Part shown: positions 1 to 9,229 of the stretch, piece by piece
How the letters are laid out: each line of letters opens with the position of its first letter
Position numbering within the stretch: the stretch's first letter is position 1
Source: Methanosaeta sp. PtaB.Bin039
GTDB taxonomy: Archaea; Halobacteriota; Methanosarcinia; Methanotrichales; Methanotrichaceae
Assembly: GCA_002067795.1 (NCBI GenBank)
Contig: MVQI01000071.1
Coordinates: forward strand, 57,753-121,752
Length of the DNA stretch: 64,000 nt
Direction of reading: 5' to 3'
The notes under the pieces: model-generated
Seen by the model: only the letters and a program-made list of their open reading frames with translations
Told to the model about the DNA's origin: nothing
Database searches by the model: none
Program-made: the position numbers and the translations under genes

Positions 1-2
1 GC

Positions 3-533
3 AGGAGGCCTGCCTCCACAACCACAGCAACCGCTTCCGCCGGCAGAGACGGCATGCTTTATATCGAATCCACAAGCGTATCCGGGACGGGTTCGGTCTC
101 CATAAAAGACAGGTTCTCGGAGAGCACCATAAGCTTTGAGGAGAAGCTGAAAGGCCATGGCAACATCAATATAGAGACGCTGCGCTGCGTGGACAAGCAG
201 GCAGACGTGGTCAACTTCAGCCAGGATCGTGACCTGTCGTTTGAGGGCGGGGTACTTAAGGGATTCAAGGAGTTCGACTCGCCTACATTCCACGGAGGTC
301 TGGGGGCAAGCATAACAGAGCGGTTCAATGCGAGCCATATAGACAAGAGCGAGCAGGGCATGATAAGGTCCTTCAACGCGCGCAACAACACCCTGGCTTA
401 CGATACGGAGCAGGCCTTCGACGGCAGCTGGAACACCAGGACGGAGTATGCCAGGTTCAACAAGAAGATCAAGGCTAACCAGAAATACACCGGCAGCTTC
501 CAGACCCAGAAGAAGATCAAGTTCGAGGACTGA
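3..533 (+). CDS. Unidentified protein, 5' end outside window (partial)
   Basis: The reading frame is open to the left edge of the window, so the gene probably starts upstream; an internal ATG lies at 54. I do not recognise the family. From residue 1 of that ATG the protein is polar, rich in Ser, Phe, Gly and Asn, with alternating small and aromatic residues suggestive of beta structure (TSVSGTGSVSIKDRF near the start, FEGGVLKGFKEF in the middle) and a Lys-rich C-terminal 25 residues. The upstream in-frame residues are a Thr/Ala/Ser-rich stretch, like a linker. A 10-bp GC-rich hairpin follows 16 bp after the stop. Function unknown; a surface or repeat protein is only a guess. Confidence 0.6.
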   Translation, partial: RRPASTTTATASAGRDGMLYIESTSVSGTGSVSIKDRFSESTISFEEKLKGHGNINIETLRCVDKQADVVNFSQDRDLSFEGGVLKGFKEFDSPTFHGGLGASITERFNASHIDKSEQGMIRSFNARNNTLAYDTEQAFDGSWNTRTEYARFNKKIKANQKYTGSFQTQKKIKFED

Positions 534-548
534 GATAGGCGTCAAATT

Positions 549-598
549 GCGGCGGCGCACCCCTCAGTAGAAATGCGGGGCATGCTTCGCGCCGCCGC
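549..598 (+). terminator. GC-rich hairpin after the first gene
   Basis: Perfect 10-bp inverted repeat GCGGCGGCGC (549-558) and GCGCCGCCGC (589-598) with a 30-nt loop, starting 16 nt after the stop codon at 531-533. No U-tract follows, so it could equally be an mRNA 3' end stabiliser. Seen directly; the role is inferred. Confidence 0.4.
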
Positions 599-719
599 CT
601 AAGGATTCTGGTTTTTAGGACAGCCCTCTAACATGTGGCACCGTTAAACCGCAGAATATATTGTCCCAAAATATGTGTATCACATTATTATATTAAATAG
701 TTATTGGTAAATCGAAACC

Positions 720-890
720 TGGGCAAAGAACTCCGCTTGCATCCTGTTGCGACTTCGTCGCAACTCCCCAAGACTCGCAGTCCGGGAGACCACCATGAAG
801 GAGGGGGACTTCCCGCTTCGTCCTTCGCGATCCTGCGAGTTAAAGCCTAGGTCGAGGCGTTCGCGCCTTCAGAAGGACTCGGGGGGGAAA
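720..890. other. Structured non-coding stretch with nested hairpins
   Basis: The gap 534-924 contains no convincing gene but several hairpins in a row: GTTGCGAC-TTC-GTCGCAAC at 746-764, a long-range pairing ACTCGCAG (773-780) with CTGCGAGT (833-840), and GAGGCG-TTCG-CGCCTT near 853-868. An AT-rich, promoter-like stretch lies just upstream (about 685-712). The stretch could be a small RNA, or the right end of a decayed IS200/IS605-type element, whose ends carry such hairpins. No transposase is present, so this remains open. Confidence 0.35.
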
Positions 891-924
891 AGGGATATCT
901 TCTGCCTGTGGGCTATCGGCATTC

Positions 925-1380
925 ATGGAGAAGATTGCCGGATGGGATGGCCCAACTGCTATCAAGGACGGATCTTTCCGCTACCAGAAAGCCATCGGTT
1001 GGTCGACCCTGTGCATCGAGTGCAGAGGCCAAAGCTTCGTGGGCAGGATCACTGGCTGTGGACGGGACTGCGAGATCGCAAGAGAGGACGGCCTATGGAA
1101 GCGCTTCTCCATCGATGTCGATGAGACAGCCGGCGGAGACGTAAGGATGCTGCTTGTAGGTGGGACCACGCTGCAGGTAGTCATGGTAAGAACCGGCGAG
1201 CAGTGCCCACTCTCAGGAATAGCCACCCTGCACGACCTGGCCAGATATATGGAATGGTGGGCAAATCCCTGCTGCGATCAGGCAGAAATCCATCGGCTGC
1301 CGCATCAGGGTGACACGGGCCCCATCAACCAGAACAGATCTAAAAGAGCTGATCCAAATCTCAGAGACGTCGAGCCCTGA
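925..1380 (+). CDS. Hypothetical protein, 151 aa
   Basis: This frame shows the GC-rich third positions typical of real genes here and a plausible composition, with a middle section rich in Cys and Trp (GWSTLCIECRGQSFVGR, then MEWWANPCC). No family recognised and no signal peptide. The start is uncertain: ATG 925 has no clear Shine-Dalgarno site, and another ATG lies 18 bp downstream. The last 20 bp overlap convergently with the minus-strand coiled-coil gene. Cysteines occur as CIEC and CGRDC, so metal binding is possible but not shown. Confidence 0.5.
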   Translation: MEKIAGWDGPTAIKDGSFRYQKAIGWSTLCIECRGQSFVGRITGCGRDCEIAREDGLWKRFSIDVDETAGGDVRMLLVGGTTLQVVMVRTGEQCPLSGIATLHDLARYMEWWANPCCDQAEIHRLPHQGDTGPINQNRSKRADPNLRDVEP

Positions 1381-1723
1381 TGGCTCCTTTCCACAGCTCG
1401 TCGGCAACGTCGGACACCGCCTCGATCTGATCGTGGATCTCCAGGCGGTGCTTGATCTCAGCTGCCCTCATCCTGGCCTCCACCGATTGGCGCATGAGCT
1501 CCCGCGAGAGCTCCCGCAGCTCCTCAGACTCATTCCACAGCCCTTCCGCCTTATCCGGATCCAGAGGTCGTGTCTCCACTGCGAGATTGCGCAGCTCGTC
1601 GGAACGGTTGAGTGCATCCGACGATTCGGCCTTGAGACGCAGATGATCGGCACATAGCTGCTCCACCTCCTGGCGCATCTCCTCATAGCTCCTCACCACC
1701 AGGTCTTTCTCGCTTCCGAACAA
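1361..1723 (-). CDS. Coiled-coil protein downstream of pdxT, 120 aa
   Basis: The protein is almost entirely helical and charged, with long Glu/Arg/Leu heptad-like runs (about residues 10-110), and no membrane segment or cysteine cluster. It starts with TTG at 1723, one base after the pdxT stop, with GGAGG at suitable spacing inside the end of pdxT; this supports translation as the third gene of a pdxS-pdxT operon. I do not recognise the family. A structural or adaptor role is possible; no link to vitamin B6 can be shown beyond position. Confidence 0.7.
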   Translation of the reverse strand: MFGSEKDLVVRSYEEMRQEVEQLCADHLRLKAESSDALNRSDELRNLAVETRPLDPDKAEGLWNESEELRELSRELMRQSVEARMRAAEIKHRLEIHDQIEAVSDVADELWKGAIRARRL

Positions 1724-1724
1724 C

Positions 1725-2303
1725 CTAAATCGCCTCCACCATCTCCCGGAACAGACGATGAAACCGCAGATCTTCTGTCAGCTCCGGGTGAAAGGCCAGA
1801 GCCAGCACCGGCCCCTCTCTGGCCGCCACTGTCCTGCCTTCAAACATGGCCAGCACCTCCACACAGGGACCGCAGCGATCAATGACCGGAGCCCTGATGA
1901 AGACGGCACGATATGGACGGTCAAATCCTTTGACCTCCAGGCAGGCCTCGAAGGATTCCCTCTGCGAGCCGAATGCGTTCCTGTTTACCGTGATATCCAT
2001 CAGCCCCAGCGGCACGACATCTCCCTGATCCACGCCCCTTGATACGAGGACCAGGCCGGCGCAGGTGGCCAGCAGTGGAACGCCCCTGCCTACTGCTTCC
2101 ACGATAGCCGCCGCGACCCCACGCTGGGCCAGGAGGCGCCCGATCGTTGTGCTCTCCCCGCCGGGAAGTATCAGGCCCTGACATGTCGAGACGTCCTCTG
2201 CACTCCTGATCTCAGATACGGCACCCTTGCCGAAAATCTGCTCTGCTGCGGATACGTGCTCGGACACGTCGCCCTGAAAGGCGACCACGCCAATCCTGGT
2301 CAC
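1725..2303 (-). CDS. pdxT: PLP synthase glutaminase subunit PdxT
   Basis: Class I glutaminase of the deoxyxylulose-5-phosphate-independent pyridoxal 5'-phosphate pathway: it hydrolyses glutamine and passes ammonia to PdxS. The 192 residues match the family length. Visible motifs are the N-terminal VVAFQGDVSEH, the oxyanion-hole region LPGGESTTIGRLL, the nucleophile Cys in ATCAGLVL and the His/Glu of the triad in FHPEL near the C-terminus. The start codon directly abuts the pdxS stop, so the two subunits are co-translated, as expected for the dodecameric PdxS/PdxT complex. Confidence 0.97.
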   Translation of the reverse strand: MTRIGVVAFQGDVSEHVSAAEQIFGKGAVSEIRSAEDVSTCQGLILPGGESTTIGRLLAQRGVAAAIVEAVGRGVPLLATCAGLVLVSRGVDQGDVVPLGLMDITVNRNAFGSQRESFEACLEVKGFDRPYRAVFIRAPVIDRCGPCVEVLAMFEGRTVAAREGPVLALAFHPELTEDLRFHRLFREMVEAI

Positions 2304-3197
2304 TCACCAGCCCCGGCTTTGGAGTGCCTCAGCCTCAGGAATCGTGCTCACATCGATGCCCTTCATGGCCTGCCCAAGCCCACGGGAGACCCGTGCCAGC
2401 ACCTGAGGATCATCGTAATTGTGGACCGCCTCCACGATAGCCGCTGCCATGGCCGGCGGATTCTCGGACTTGAATATGCCTGAGCCGACGAAGACCCCGT
2501 CAGCCCCGAGATGCATCATGAGGGCCGCATCGGCTGGAGTGGCCACGCCACCAGCGGCGAAGTTTACAACCGGCAGCCTCTGCCGCCTTGCGCATTCGGC
2601 CACAAGTGCCGGGTCTGCCTCGATCTCCCTGGCAACACGTGCCAGCTCCTCGCCGTTCATGCCCTTCAAGCGGCGGATCTGGCCCATGATCATCTTCATA
2701 TGCCGAACTGCTTGGCTGACATCGCCTGTTCCCGCCTCGCCCTTGGTCCTGATCATGGCCGCCCCCTCGGCGATCCGCCGAAGCGCCTCACCAAGATCCC
2801 GGGCGCCGCAGACAAAGGGTATGGTGAACCTGGCCTTGTCTATGTGGAACTCGTCAGCTGGGGTGAGAACCTCCGACTCGTCCACCATATCCACCCCGAT
2901 GGCCTCCAGGATCTGGGCTTCCACGAAGTGGCCTATGCGAGCCTTGGCCATGACCGGGATGGTGACAGCATCTATTATCTGCCCAACCACCAGAGGGTCA
3001 GCCATCCTGGCAACCCCCCCCATCTTCCGGATGTCTGCGGGCACGGCATGAAGTGCCATCACCGCCACCGCTCCAGCCTGTTCTGCCACGACCGCCTGCT
3101 CGGGGGTGGTCACATCCATGATGACACCCCCTTTCTGCATGCTTGCAAAGCCGCGCTTCAGGAGCTCCGTTCCAAATCTAAGAGTCTCGAGTTCCAT
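2304..3197 (-). CDS. pdxS: PLP synthase subunit PdxS
   Basis: TIM-barrel synthase that makes pyridoxal 5'-phosphate from ribose 5-phosphate, glyceraldehyde 3-phosphate and PdxT-derived ammonia. The protein (297 aa) is full length and highly conserved: [16 protein letters not shown] at the N-terminus, VARMADP, the sugar-binding Lys in [13 protein letters not shown], and the phosphate-binding [13 protein letters not shown] and [13 protein letters not shown]. It is the first gene of the pdxS-pdxT-coiled-coil unit. A TATA-like element (3219-3226) lies about 26 bp before the ATG, which suggests a leaderless transcript. Confidence 0.98.
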   Translation of the reverse strand: MELETLRFGTELLKRGFASMQKGGVIMDVTTPEQAVVAEQAGAVAVMALHAVPADIRKMGGVARMADPLVVGQIIDAVTIPVMAKARIGHFVEAQILEAIGVDMVDESEVLTPADEFHIDKARFTIPFVCGARDLGEALRRIAEGAAMIRTKGEAGTGDVSQAVRHMKMIMGQIRRLKGMNGEELARVAREIEADPALVAECARRQRLPVVNFAAGGVATPADAALMMHLGADGVFVGSGIFKSENPPAMAAAIVEAVHNYDDPQVLARVSRGLGQAMKGIDVSTIPEAEALQSRGW

Positions 3198-3218
3198 GAT
3201 CTCTACGCAACCCCGAAC

Positions 3219-3226
3219 CTTTAAAC
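3219..3226 (-). promoter_or_regulatory. TATA-like box of pdxS
   Basis: On the minus strand this reads GTTTAAAG and is centred about 26 bp upstream of the pdxS ATG at 3197. At the usual archaeal distance transcription would start at or next to the start codon, and no Shine-Dalgarno site is visible. The leaderless interpretation is inferred. Confidence 0.45.
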
Positions 3227-3467
3227 GCCGACCTTAACCGCATCGAGGATAAATAAACTTTGCTGCCATGGAAAAAAAGGATGCGTTGAGGGTGAAAGGG
3301 CGCCTGTGCCGTAGAGAAGACCGAAAGCGGGCTTTTTCCGCCAGGGCAAACCAGATGGCAACTCGGTTCACCGCACTATCAAAAGGAGACGCGTCTGCCA
3401 TAAAAGATGTAATAGGGCCCTGCCGGGCCCCATCTCGTCGCGGAGGCGGCGTTCTTGGTTTGGCCGC

Positions 3468-6400
3468 CTATATCTCGAATCCGTCGTACATGTAGATATC
3501 CTGGTTGCCGCTTCGGCTATCGGTCCAAACTATGCGTCTATCGTTGATCTTGGGCTGGGTCTGGTCTCCGCTATCCCCGCAGACCAGCTTCTCCTTTCCT
3601 GTGGATAGGTCGTAAGCATAGATGTCCCATTCTCCGCTGCGGTTATCCTGGTAGACCACAAGGCTTCCCTCAATGTGCGGATTGGTCTGATCAGACCTGT
3701 GGGTGGTGATCTGACGCTCCTGGCTGGTGTTCAGGTCCAGGGCATAGATATCCCAGTTGCCGTTGCGGTTATCCTGGAAGACCACCGTAAAGCCGCTGAT
3801 GGCCGGATTCATCTGGTCAAATTGGTCCTTGGTCAGCTGGACGCGCTCCTGGCCACGCCATAGATACAGGTTCCAGTTGCTGCCGGTTCCTTTGTCCTGA
3901 TAGACCACCAGGTCGCCGGATGTAGCTGGATTTTGGCCACTTGGCGGAATTGCGTCCACGGCCTCTACTCCGCCATAGAGCAGCCGCTTATAAAGCCTCC
4001 AGCCGAAGGACTCGGTGAGCTGATACGGCCAAACCAGGTACTTATCGCCTATGGCCAGGCGAACAGGTGATGCCACATCGGTTCCTGTCAGCTGGGTACG
4101 ATTGGCAGTGGCAACATCGAAGGTCTTGACGATCCAGGTGCCATACCTGGGGCTTGGGCCCATCCAGGCTATGATGTCGGAATGCATAACCGGGAACACG
4201 TCGATCCCCGGGCCGGCTGCCAGGGGTATCTCCAGCTCGCTGACGAGGTCATAGACATATATGTCCGGATTTCCGGTCCGGTTGTCCTGCCAGACCACGA
4301 AGTTGCCGCTGACATCGGGGTTTGACTGGTTGCCAGGAGCCCGGCATATCGCGCTGATCATGCCTCCGCCAATTGTGGAAGACCGGGGCCGACCGCTGCC
4401 CTCGTCAAGCCAGACGAGCTTTCTGTCCATCGAAGGCCGGACCTGGCCTGGGCCGGATGAGACGAGCTCGTCCTTCCAGGAGAGTATATCCAGCTGTCGC
4501 AGCGACCCGTCGTCATCCACATAGGCTATGATGTTCCCGTGAGCTGCTGGGCTGGTCTGAACGCCGGGTCGTGGATACGTCTTTGCTTTGCTCCAGCCCT
4601 GGCCGTACTGGTAGTAGGATATGTCCTTGGATGTGGCATCCTCCCATACGATGAGGTTTCCTGATACATCCGGAAATACCTGGTCACCCTCTCCGGTGAG
4701 CTTCGTCTCCTCGCCGGTTTTTTGGTCCTTCACCACGATATCCCAGTTGCCGTCGGAATCGTCCTGCCAGACCAGCAGATCGCCGCTAATCGCCGGATAC
4801 ATCTGCTGACCCGGCCGCTTGCTGACCTCCTCAGGCTCACCGCCTGATACGTTTCTCTGGAATATCTTCCATTTGCCGGACGAGTCGTCCATCCACGCCA
4901 CCCGCTCCCCGGATATGTCTGCCCAGACCTGGTCGCCCTGGCCAGAGGCAACAACCACCTCAACTCCGCTGTCCAGATCCTTCATACGGATATCCGAATC
5001 GCCCTGGCGGTAGTCTGACCAGACCAGCTTGCCATCTGAGTACCGCGGGTAGAGCTGGTCTCCGGGGGCCCGCACTATCGGGACCTCGGTGCGGGTGAAG
5101 AAGTCGAATCCGAAGATGTCCCAATCCCCGCCCCGGTTGTCGGTCCACACCATCAGGCTGCCGTTTGTGGAGGGGTAATCCGTTCGCAGCCAAAGCAGCG
5201 GGTCCCAGGAGATGTCCCGGGTCCAGATCTGGCTGCGGCCGCCTGAGTTGTCCATCCAGACTATCCTATCCGCGCTGATGATCTTGCTTGACGAATAGGG
5301 CTTGGTATGGAACGGATCGCCCTTGCCGTCAGAAGGGGTCTGGTAGAAGGGCTTGGTCACCACCGGGACCTCCTGCCGCTTGTTCAGATCGTATAAGAAG
5401 AGGTCAGCAGCCCCGCCACGCTCGTCAAGCCAGGCCACATACTTGCCGAAGACCGCCGGAGCCCCCTGGTTGAAGGTGTTTGTACAGACCGGGGTCTCCT
5501 GCCTGGTGGTCAGGTTATAGGAGTAGATATCCCAGTTCCGCACAGAGCTGTTGGGGGCGTTGCGGCCGTCAGCCCAGACCACGGTGTCCCCGTAGATCCA
5601 GGGCTGGACCTGGTTGGCAGGATCGGTGCATATGGGCATCTCGGTGTTTGTGCTCAGGTTGAAGAGGTAGATATCCCATTTTCCGGACCGGCGGTCGGCC
5701 CAGACTATGCGGTCTCCGTGTATGACCGGAGAGTAGAGCTGGGCGTTGGGCTGGTTGGTTATCTGCCGCTGGTTTCCACTGGAGATCGTATGAAGATAGA
5801 TCTGGTCCACGCCAGACCGGTTGTCCACCCAGACCACCCGTCCGTCATCGATCATGGCATATCTCTGCTCGGAGGGATCGGCAGAGACAACGCTCTCCTT
5901 TCCAGCTGCCAGGTCGTAGAGGAAGATATCCAGGTTTCCATTGCGCTTGTCCAGATATATCACATGGTCGCCGCTGATATCGGGACTGGTATGATCCACC
6001 TGGTTGCTGGTTATGGCCTTCTCCTCACCGGTTGTGAGGTTCAGCAGATATACCTGATACAGCCCGTCCCTATCGTCCGTCCACACCACCCGGTCCTGCC
6101 AGATGGCCGGATTTGTGTGATTGTAAGGCCCTGCGGTTACCGGTATGTCGGAGGGTATCTTCAGATCCCACAGGTAGATGTCCGGATCCCTCAGGCCCTG
6201 CCGGTAGTCGCTCCAGACGACCCCCCGCGATCCGATAGCTGGCTCAAGGACCAGGATGCCAAAGACCACAGTCTGCTCCTGGCCAGTGCTCAGATTCAGG
6301 AGCACGATCTCCGAGGAGTTGCTCTGCCAGGCCAGGTAGCTGCCGAATACTGCCGGAGAGGTCTGAACGCCTGGCCTTGAGAGTACCTTCTCCTGGCCGG

Positions 6401-7097
6401 AGGATATGTCGTAATAAGCTATGTCCATATCGCCGGTCCGGTTATCGGCCCAGGCCACGATGTCGCCGTCGATGCTTGGCAATGTCTGATCGCCTGCAGC
6501 CGTGGTAAGGGCTTTTTCGGAGGACGAGGCCAGATCGTACATGTAGATGTTGAAGTCGCCAGACCTATCATCTGCCCATACAATCCGAGAACCGCTTATA
6601 CGGGGATTGATCTTGTCGCCCGCGCCTGATGATACGACCTTGACCTGGCCGGACTGAAGGTCTTTGCAGCGGATCTCCGAGCCGGCATTATCATCGCTCC
6701 ATACCACCACCTGGCCGTCGATATCCGGGGTGGTCTGGTTGCCCACACCATCGGCAACTATGATCTCGGTCTTGTTGATCAGATCGAACATATAGATATC
6801 AGCGTTGCCGCTGCGCATATCCTGCCAGACTATGCGTTCGCCGGAGACCGAAGGGCTGATCTGGAAGAACGGATCGATGCAGATCCACCGTTCCATGCCG
6901 GTCTCCAGGTCCAGCATGAATATGTCGAAGTTGCCACTGCGGTTGTCGGACCAGACGACAACATGCCCGTCTATGGCCGGCTGCTCCTGCTCCGAGCCGG
7001 TATACATGGCTACTGGTCTCTCCTTGCCGAATTCCGCCCCGCTGACCAGGGCGGGCAGCATCAGGACGGCCATGAGAACTATGCCGATTCGATTCAT
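3468..7097 (-). CDS. Giant secreted TolB-like beta-propeller repeat protein, 1209 aa
   Basis: The N-terminus is a clear signal peptide (basic MNR, hydrophobic core, cleavage near ALVSGAE). The rest is one repeat of roughly 40-45 residues with the core VVWSDNRSGNFDIYMYDL. I count about 28 copies, some degenerate, from residue 45 to the C-terminal IYMYDGFEI. Each copy looks like one blade of a TolB/WD40-like propeller, with the acidic NRSG(N)xDI turn typical of this archaeal and bacterial family. No membrane anchor is visible, so it is secreted or loosely attached. The role is unknown; binding of proteins or sugars at the cell surface is plausible. It is transcribed alone. Confidence 0.9.
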   Translation of the reverse strand: MNRIGIVLMAVLMLPALVSGAEFGKERPVAMYTGSEQEQPAIDGHVVVWSDNRSGNFDIFMLDLETGMERWICIDPFFQISPSVSGERIVWQDMRSGNADIYMFDLINKTEIIVADGVGNQTTPDIDGQVVVWSDDNAGSEIRCKDLQSGQVKVVSSGAGDKINPRISGSRIVWADDRSGDFNIYMYDLASSSEKALTTAAGDQTLPSIDGDIVAWADNRTGDMDIAYYDISSGQEKVLSRPGVQTSPAVFGSYLAWQSNSSEIVLLNLSTGQEQTVVFGILVLEPAIGSRGVVWSDYRQGLRDPDIYLWDLKIPSDIPVTAGPYNHTNPAIWQDRVVWTDDRDGLYQVYLLNLTTGEEKAITSNQVDHTSPDISGDHVIYLDKRNGNLDIFLYDLAAGKESVVSADPSEQRYAMIDDGRVVWVDNRSGVDQIYLHTISSGNQRQITNQPNAQLYSPVIHGDRIVWADRRSGKWDIYLFNLSTNTEMPICTDPANQVQPWIYGDTVVWADGRNAPNSSVRNWDIYSYNLTTRQETPVCTNTFNQGAPAVFGKYVAWLDERGGAADLFLYDLNKRQEVPVVTKPFYQTPSDGKGDPFHTKPYSSSKIISADRIVWMDNSGGRSQIWTRDISWDPLLWLRTDYPSTNGSLMVWTDNRGGDWDIFGFDFFTRTEVPIVRAPGDQLYPRYSDGKLVWSDYRQGDSDIRMKDLDSGVEVVVASGQGDQVWADISGERVAWMDDSSGKWKIFQRNVSGGEPEEVSKRPGQQMYPAISGDLLVWQDDSDGNWDIVVKDQKTGEETKLTGEGDQVFPDVSGNLIVWEDATSKDISYYQYGQGWSKAKTYPRPGVQTSPAAHGNIIAYVDDDGSLRQLDILSWKDELVSSGPGQVRPSMDRKLVWLDEGSGRPRSSTIGGGMISAICRAPGNQSNPDVSGNFVVWQDNRTGNPDIYVYDLVSELEIPLAAGPGIDVFPVMHSDIIAWMGPSPRYGTWIVKTFDVATANRTQLTGTDVASPVRLAIGDKYLVWPYQLTESFGWRLYKRLLYGGVEAVDAIPPSGQNPATSGDLVVYQDKGTGSNWNLYLWRGQERVQLTKDQFDQMNPAISGFTVVFQDNRNGNWDIYALDLNTSQERQITTHRSDQTNPHIEGSLVVYQDNRSGEWDIYAYDLSTGKEKLVCGDSGDQTQPKINDRRIVWTDSRSGNQDIYMYDGFEI

Positions 7098-7267
7098 CCT
7101 TAATTTGCTCCTTAGGATCTTGATTGATGAGCTAGACGATGATTCGAATCCACCTCGTCGGAACTAATATATGACTTTATCTCGACATCTGTCGTATCAA
7201 TCCTATCTGAAATGCACTAAAGACGGCACGGATCCAATTCTCGGCACAGGAAGGAGCACGACCCATC

Positions 7268-9172
7268 TTAGCGGATCATTATCCTGCCAAGGGTAACCAG
7301 GAACAGCGCCATGAGCAGCCAGCCAAGGGTCCCCTCAAGCACTGCTGCGTAACGGCTGATTCCTATAGAGTACCATTTGCCAGGAGGCCTGGAGAGAAAG
7401 GTAAGAGCGCTGTAGTAAAGGTTATCCAGGAACGAGAGACGGTGCTGGCTATCCCAGGTCTGGTCAAGGACCGGATCTTGTGAGGGATCAGTGCCTGGCC
7501 CGGCCCAGTCAAGCGGCTCTACCACAATGCCGCCGCTTGCCCAGAACAGAAGGGCAAAGAATGACACCAGCCCCAGGCTGAGCATGATCGTGTAAGCAGG
7601 CCGGACCCCATAGCCGCAGGAGATCCAGGCCATCATGTCGAAGAGCTTGGACCAGTTTAGGCGCCGGCCCCTTAGCAGCGGTTTCTCACCCTGGCTGTCG
7701 CGGCGGTACTGGAAGTAGCAGCCATCTGCGTCCAAGAACCACTCCAGGTTTCGGAAGTTCCTGACCAGAGCCATATAGACTGATCCGTCGGCAACCAGCC
7801 GGCCTTGCAGGACAGACCATTGAATCTCCAGACGCTGAAACTCCGCATTTTTAAGGGAGATCAGAGAGCCTGAAGAGAAGGTGGACTCAGCCATTCGAAG
7901 TTCTTTAATGCTGGCCTTCTCAAGGATCAGGTTCTTCTTAAAAGCCGCTGCAGTCATATCAAGCGAGTCGGAGAACCTTGCCCCAAGGAACCTTGCGTCC
8001 TCCGAAAAGAGAGCCCCTGAGAGATCGGCTCTGCCTCCGAAGGCCGATGACGTGAATGAGACGTCGCCCTCGAATTTGGTGCCTGCCAGGACTGCCGCGC
8101 CGGAGAAGGCTGCCGCCTTGAAGCTGGCCGGACCATGCAGACGGCAATGCTGCATGCTGAGCATTTGCTGAAATTCGGCTCTGTCGAAGAGCGCCTCAGA
8201 TTGGAAGCTTGAACCATCCATGACAACATTGCCCAAAAACGTCATCCCCTCAAAGCTGACGGGGCCGCCGAATCTGGAGCCAGCGAATCTCGCATTTTCG
8301 GCATATGAGCCCGTGAAATCCAGCTCTTGGCCGAATATGGAGGTGTCGAAGCTGGCATCTCGAAAGCGCGAGTGCGTGAAATCGGCACGACCTGCCATCC
8401 CTACCGATATGAATACTGCACCACCCAGGAAATTGGCAGACTCGAAGCTCGAGTCCTCGAATGACGACTGTCGAAAGTCGGCCATTCCGGAGAACTCGGC
8501 GCTTGAGAAGCTGGCATAGGCCAGAAACGCTGCATTTTCAAATGAGGCTTCGGCGCCGAAGGACGCCTGCCAGAAGCCAACCGATCCCATGAATTCGGCC
8601 GATCGGAAGTTTGCGGTGCCAGGAAAGGCGACACCGGTCATATCGGTCTCCCCTCTAAATGAGGCGCCTTTGAAGTTGGTGCAAAGCGGGCTGAATTTGG
8701 CTGAGGCGAATATCGATTGCTGAAACACGGATCGCCCGAAGTTGACTATCTCGGAGAAGACTGCCCCGGTAAATCGGACCTCTTCGAGGAATACAGCATC
8801 CCTGAAGGTCGCATATCGATAAAATACGGCAGCTTCAAACCTGGCTGGCTTTTGAAACACCGAGCCCTTGAAACGAGCCTCCTGGGAGAAGTCGCATCCG
8901 CTGAAATCGACCTGGCCTTCGAATATGGCGTCGGATAGGTTGGCCTGCCCCAGTATCTGGCAGTTGCGTATCTTGATGTCTGAGACCACCCTCTTTGCGG
9001 TCTTGCCTTCCGCCAGATCTGAATGGCATAGTGGCAGATCCAGACGGGATATGTCCAGGTCGCCTTCAATGGCCACCCCCTCGAAGATGACCGGATCGCC
9101 GCCCTCTATCCGGTCCAGCACAGATGAAGCGGAGAACACCGGCAGGCTTCCAGACGGGCTCATCTTATTCAT
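7268..9172 (-). CDS. Pentapeptide-repeat protein with C-terminal two-helix pore-like domain, 634 aa
   Basis: Residues about 70-450 are pentapeptide repeats (A/C-D/N/x-L/F-x-x, such as AKFSG, ASFRG, ADFRQ), which fold as a right-handed quadrilateral beta helix. After a short linker comes a transmembrane helix (about 526-550), an extracytoplasmic segment, a half-hydrophobic loop (NLYYSALTFL, about 584-593) and a last helix ending GRIMIR. The arrangement resembles a two-helix ion-channel pore module, but the potassium filter TVGYG is replaced by SRPPGKWYSIG. It has no signal peptide, so the repeats are presumably cytoplasmic. Substrate and function are unknown. Confidence 0.85.
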   Translation of the reverse strand: MNKMSPSGSLPVFSASSVLDRIEGGDPVIFEGVAIEGDLDISRLDLPLCHSDLAEGKTAKRVVSDIKIRNCQILGQANLSDAIFEGQVDFSGCDFSQEARFKGSVFQKPARFEAAVFYRYATFRDAVFLEEVRFTGAVFSEIVNFGRSVFQQSIFASAKFSPLCTNFKGASFRGETDMTGVAFPGTANFRSAEFMGSVGFWQASFGAEASFENAAFLAYASFSSAEFSGMADFRQSSFEDSSFESANFLGGAVFISVGMAGRADFTHSRFRDASFDTSIFGQELDFTGSYAENARFAGSRFGGPVSFEGMTFLGNVVMDGSSFQSEALFDRAEFQQMLSMQHCRLHGPASFKAAAFSGAAVLAGTKFEGDVSFTSSAFGGRADLSGALFSEDARFLGARFSDSLDMTAAAFKKNLILEKASIKELRMAESTFSSGSLISLKNAEFQRLEIQWSVLQGRLVADGSVYMALVRNFRNLEWFLDADGCYFQYRRDSQGEKPLLRGRRLNWSKLFDMMAWISCGYGVRPAYTIMLSLGLVSFFALLFWASGGIVVEPLDWAGPGTDPSQDPVLDQTWDSQHRLSFLDNLYYSALTFLSRPPGKWYSIGISRYAAVLEGTLGWLLMALFLVTLGRIMIR

Positions 9173-9229
9173 CTGGGTGAGACTGACCTAAACTCTTTTC
9201 GAGGGGATTTGCCAGGGATACTGCTTAAG

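Noticed and set aside
3268..3495. 75-codon plus-strand frame with upstream TATA-like element
   Set aside because: It runs into the end of the propeller gene, has random composition and no ribosome site.
5718..6380. 220-codon plus-strand open frame
   Set aside because: It lies antisense inside the beta-propeller gene, whose repeats create it; composition does not fit the other genes.
3468..7097. Repetitive DNA that could look like a CRISPR or tandem repeat array
   Set aside because: The repeats are coding, degenerate and lie in one open frame with a signal peptide; there are no identical direct repeats with unique spacers.
8919..9172. Calling the pentapeptide-repeat protein a potassium channel
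   Set aside because: The pore-like loop lacks TVGYG; only the helix-loop-helix shape is similar.
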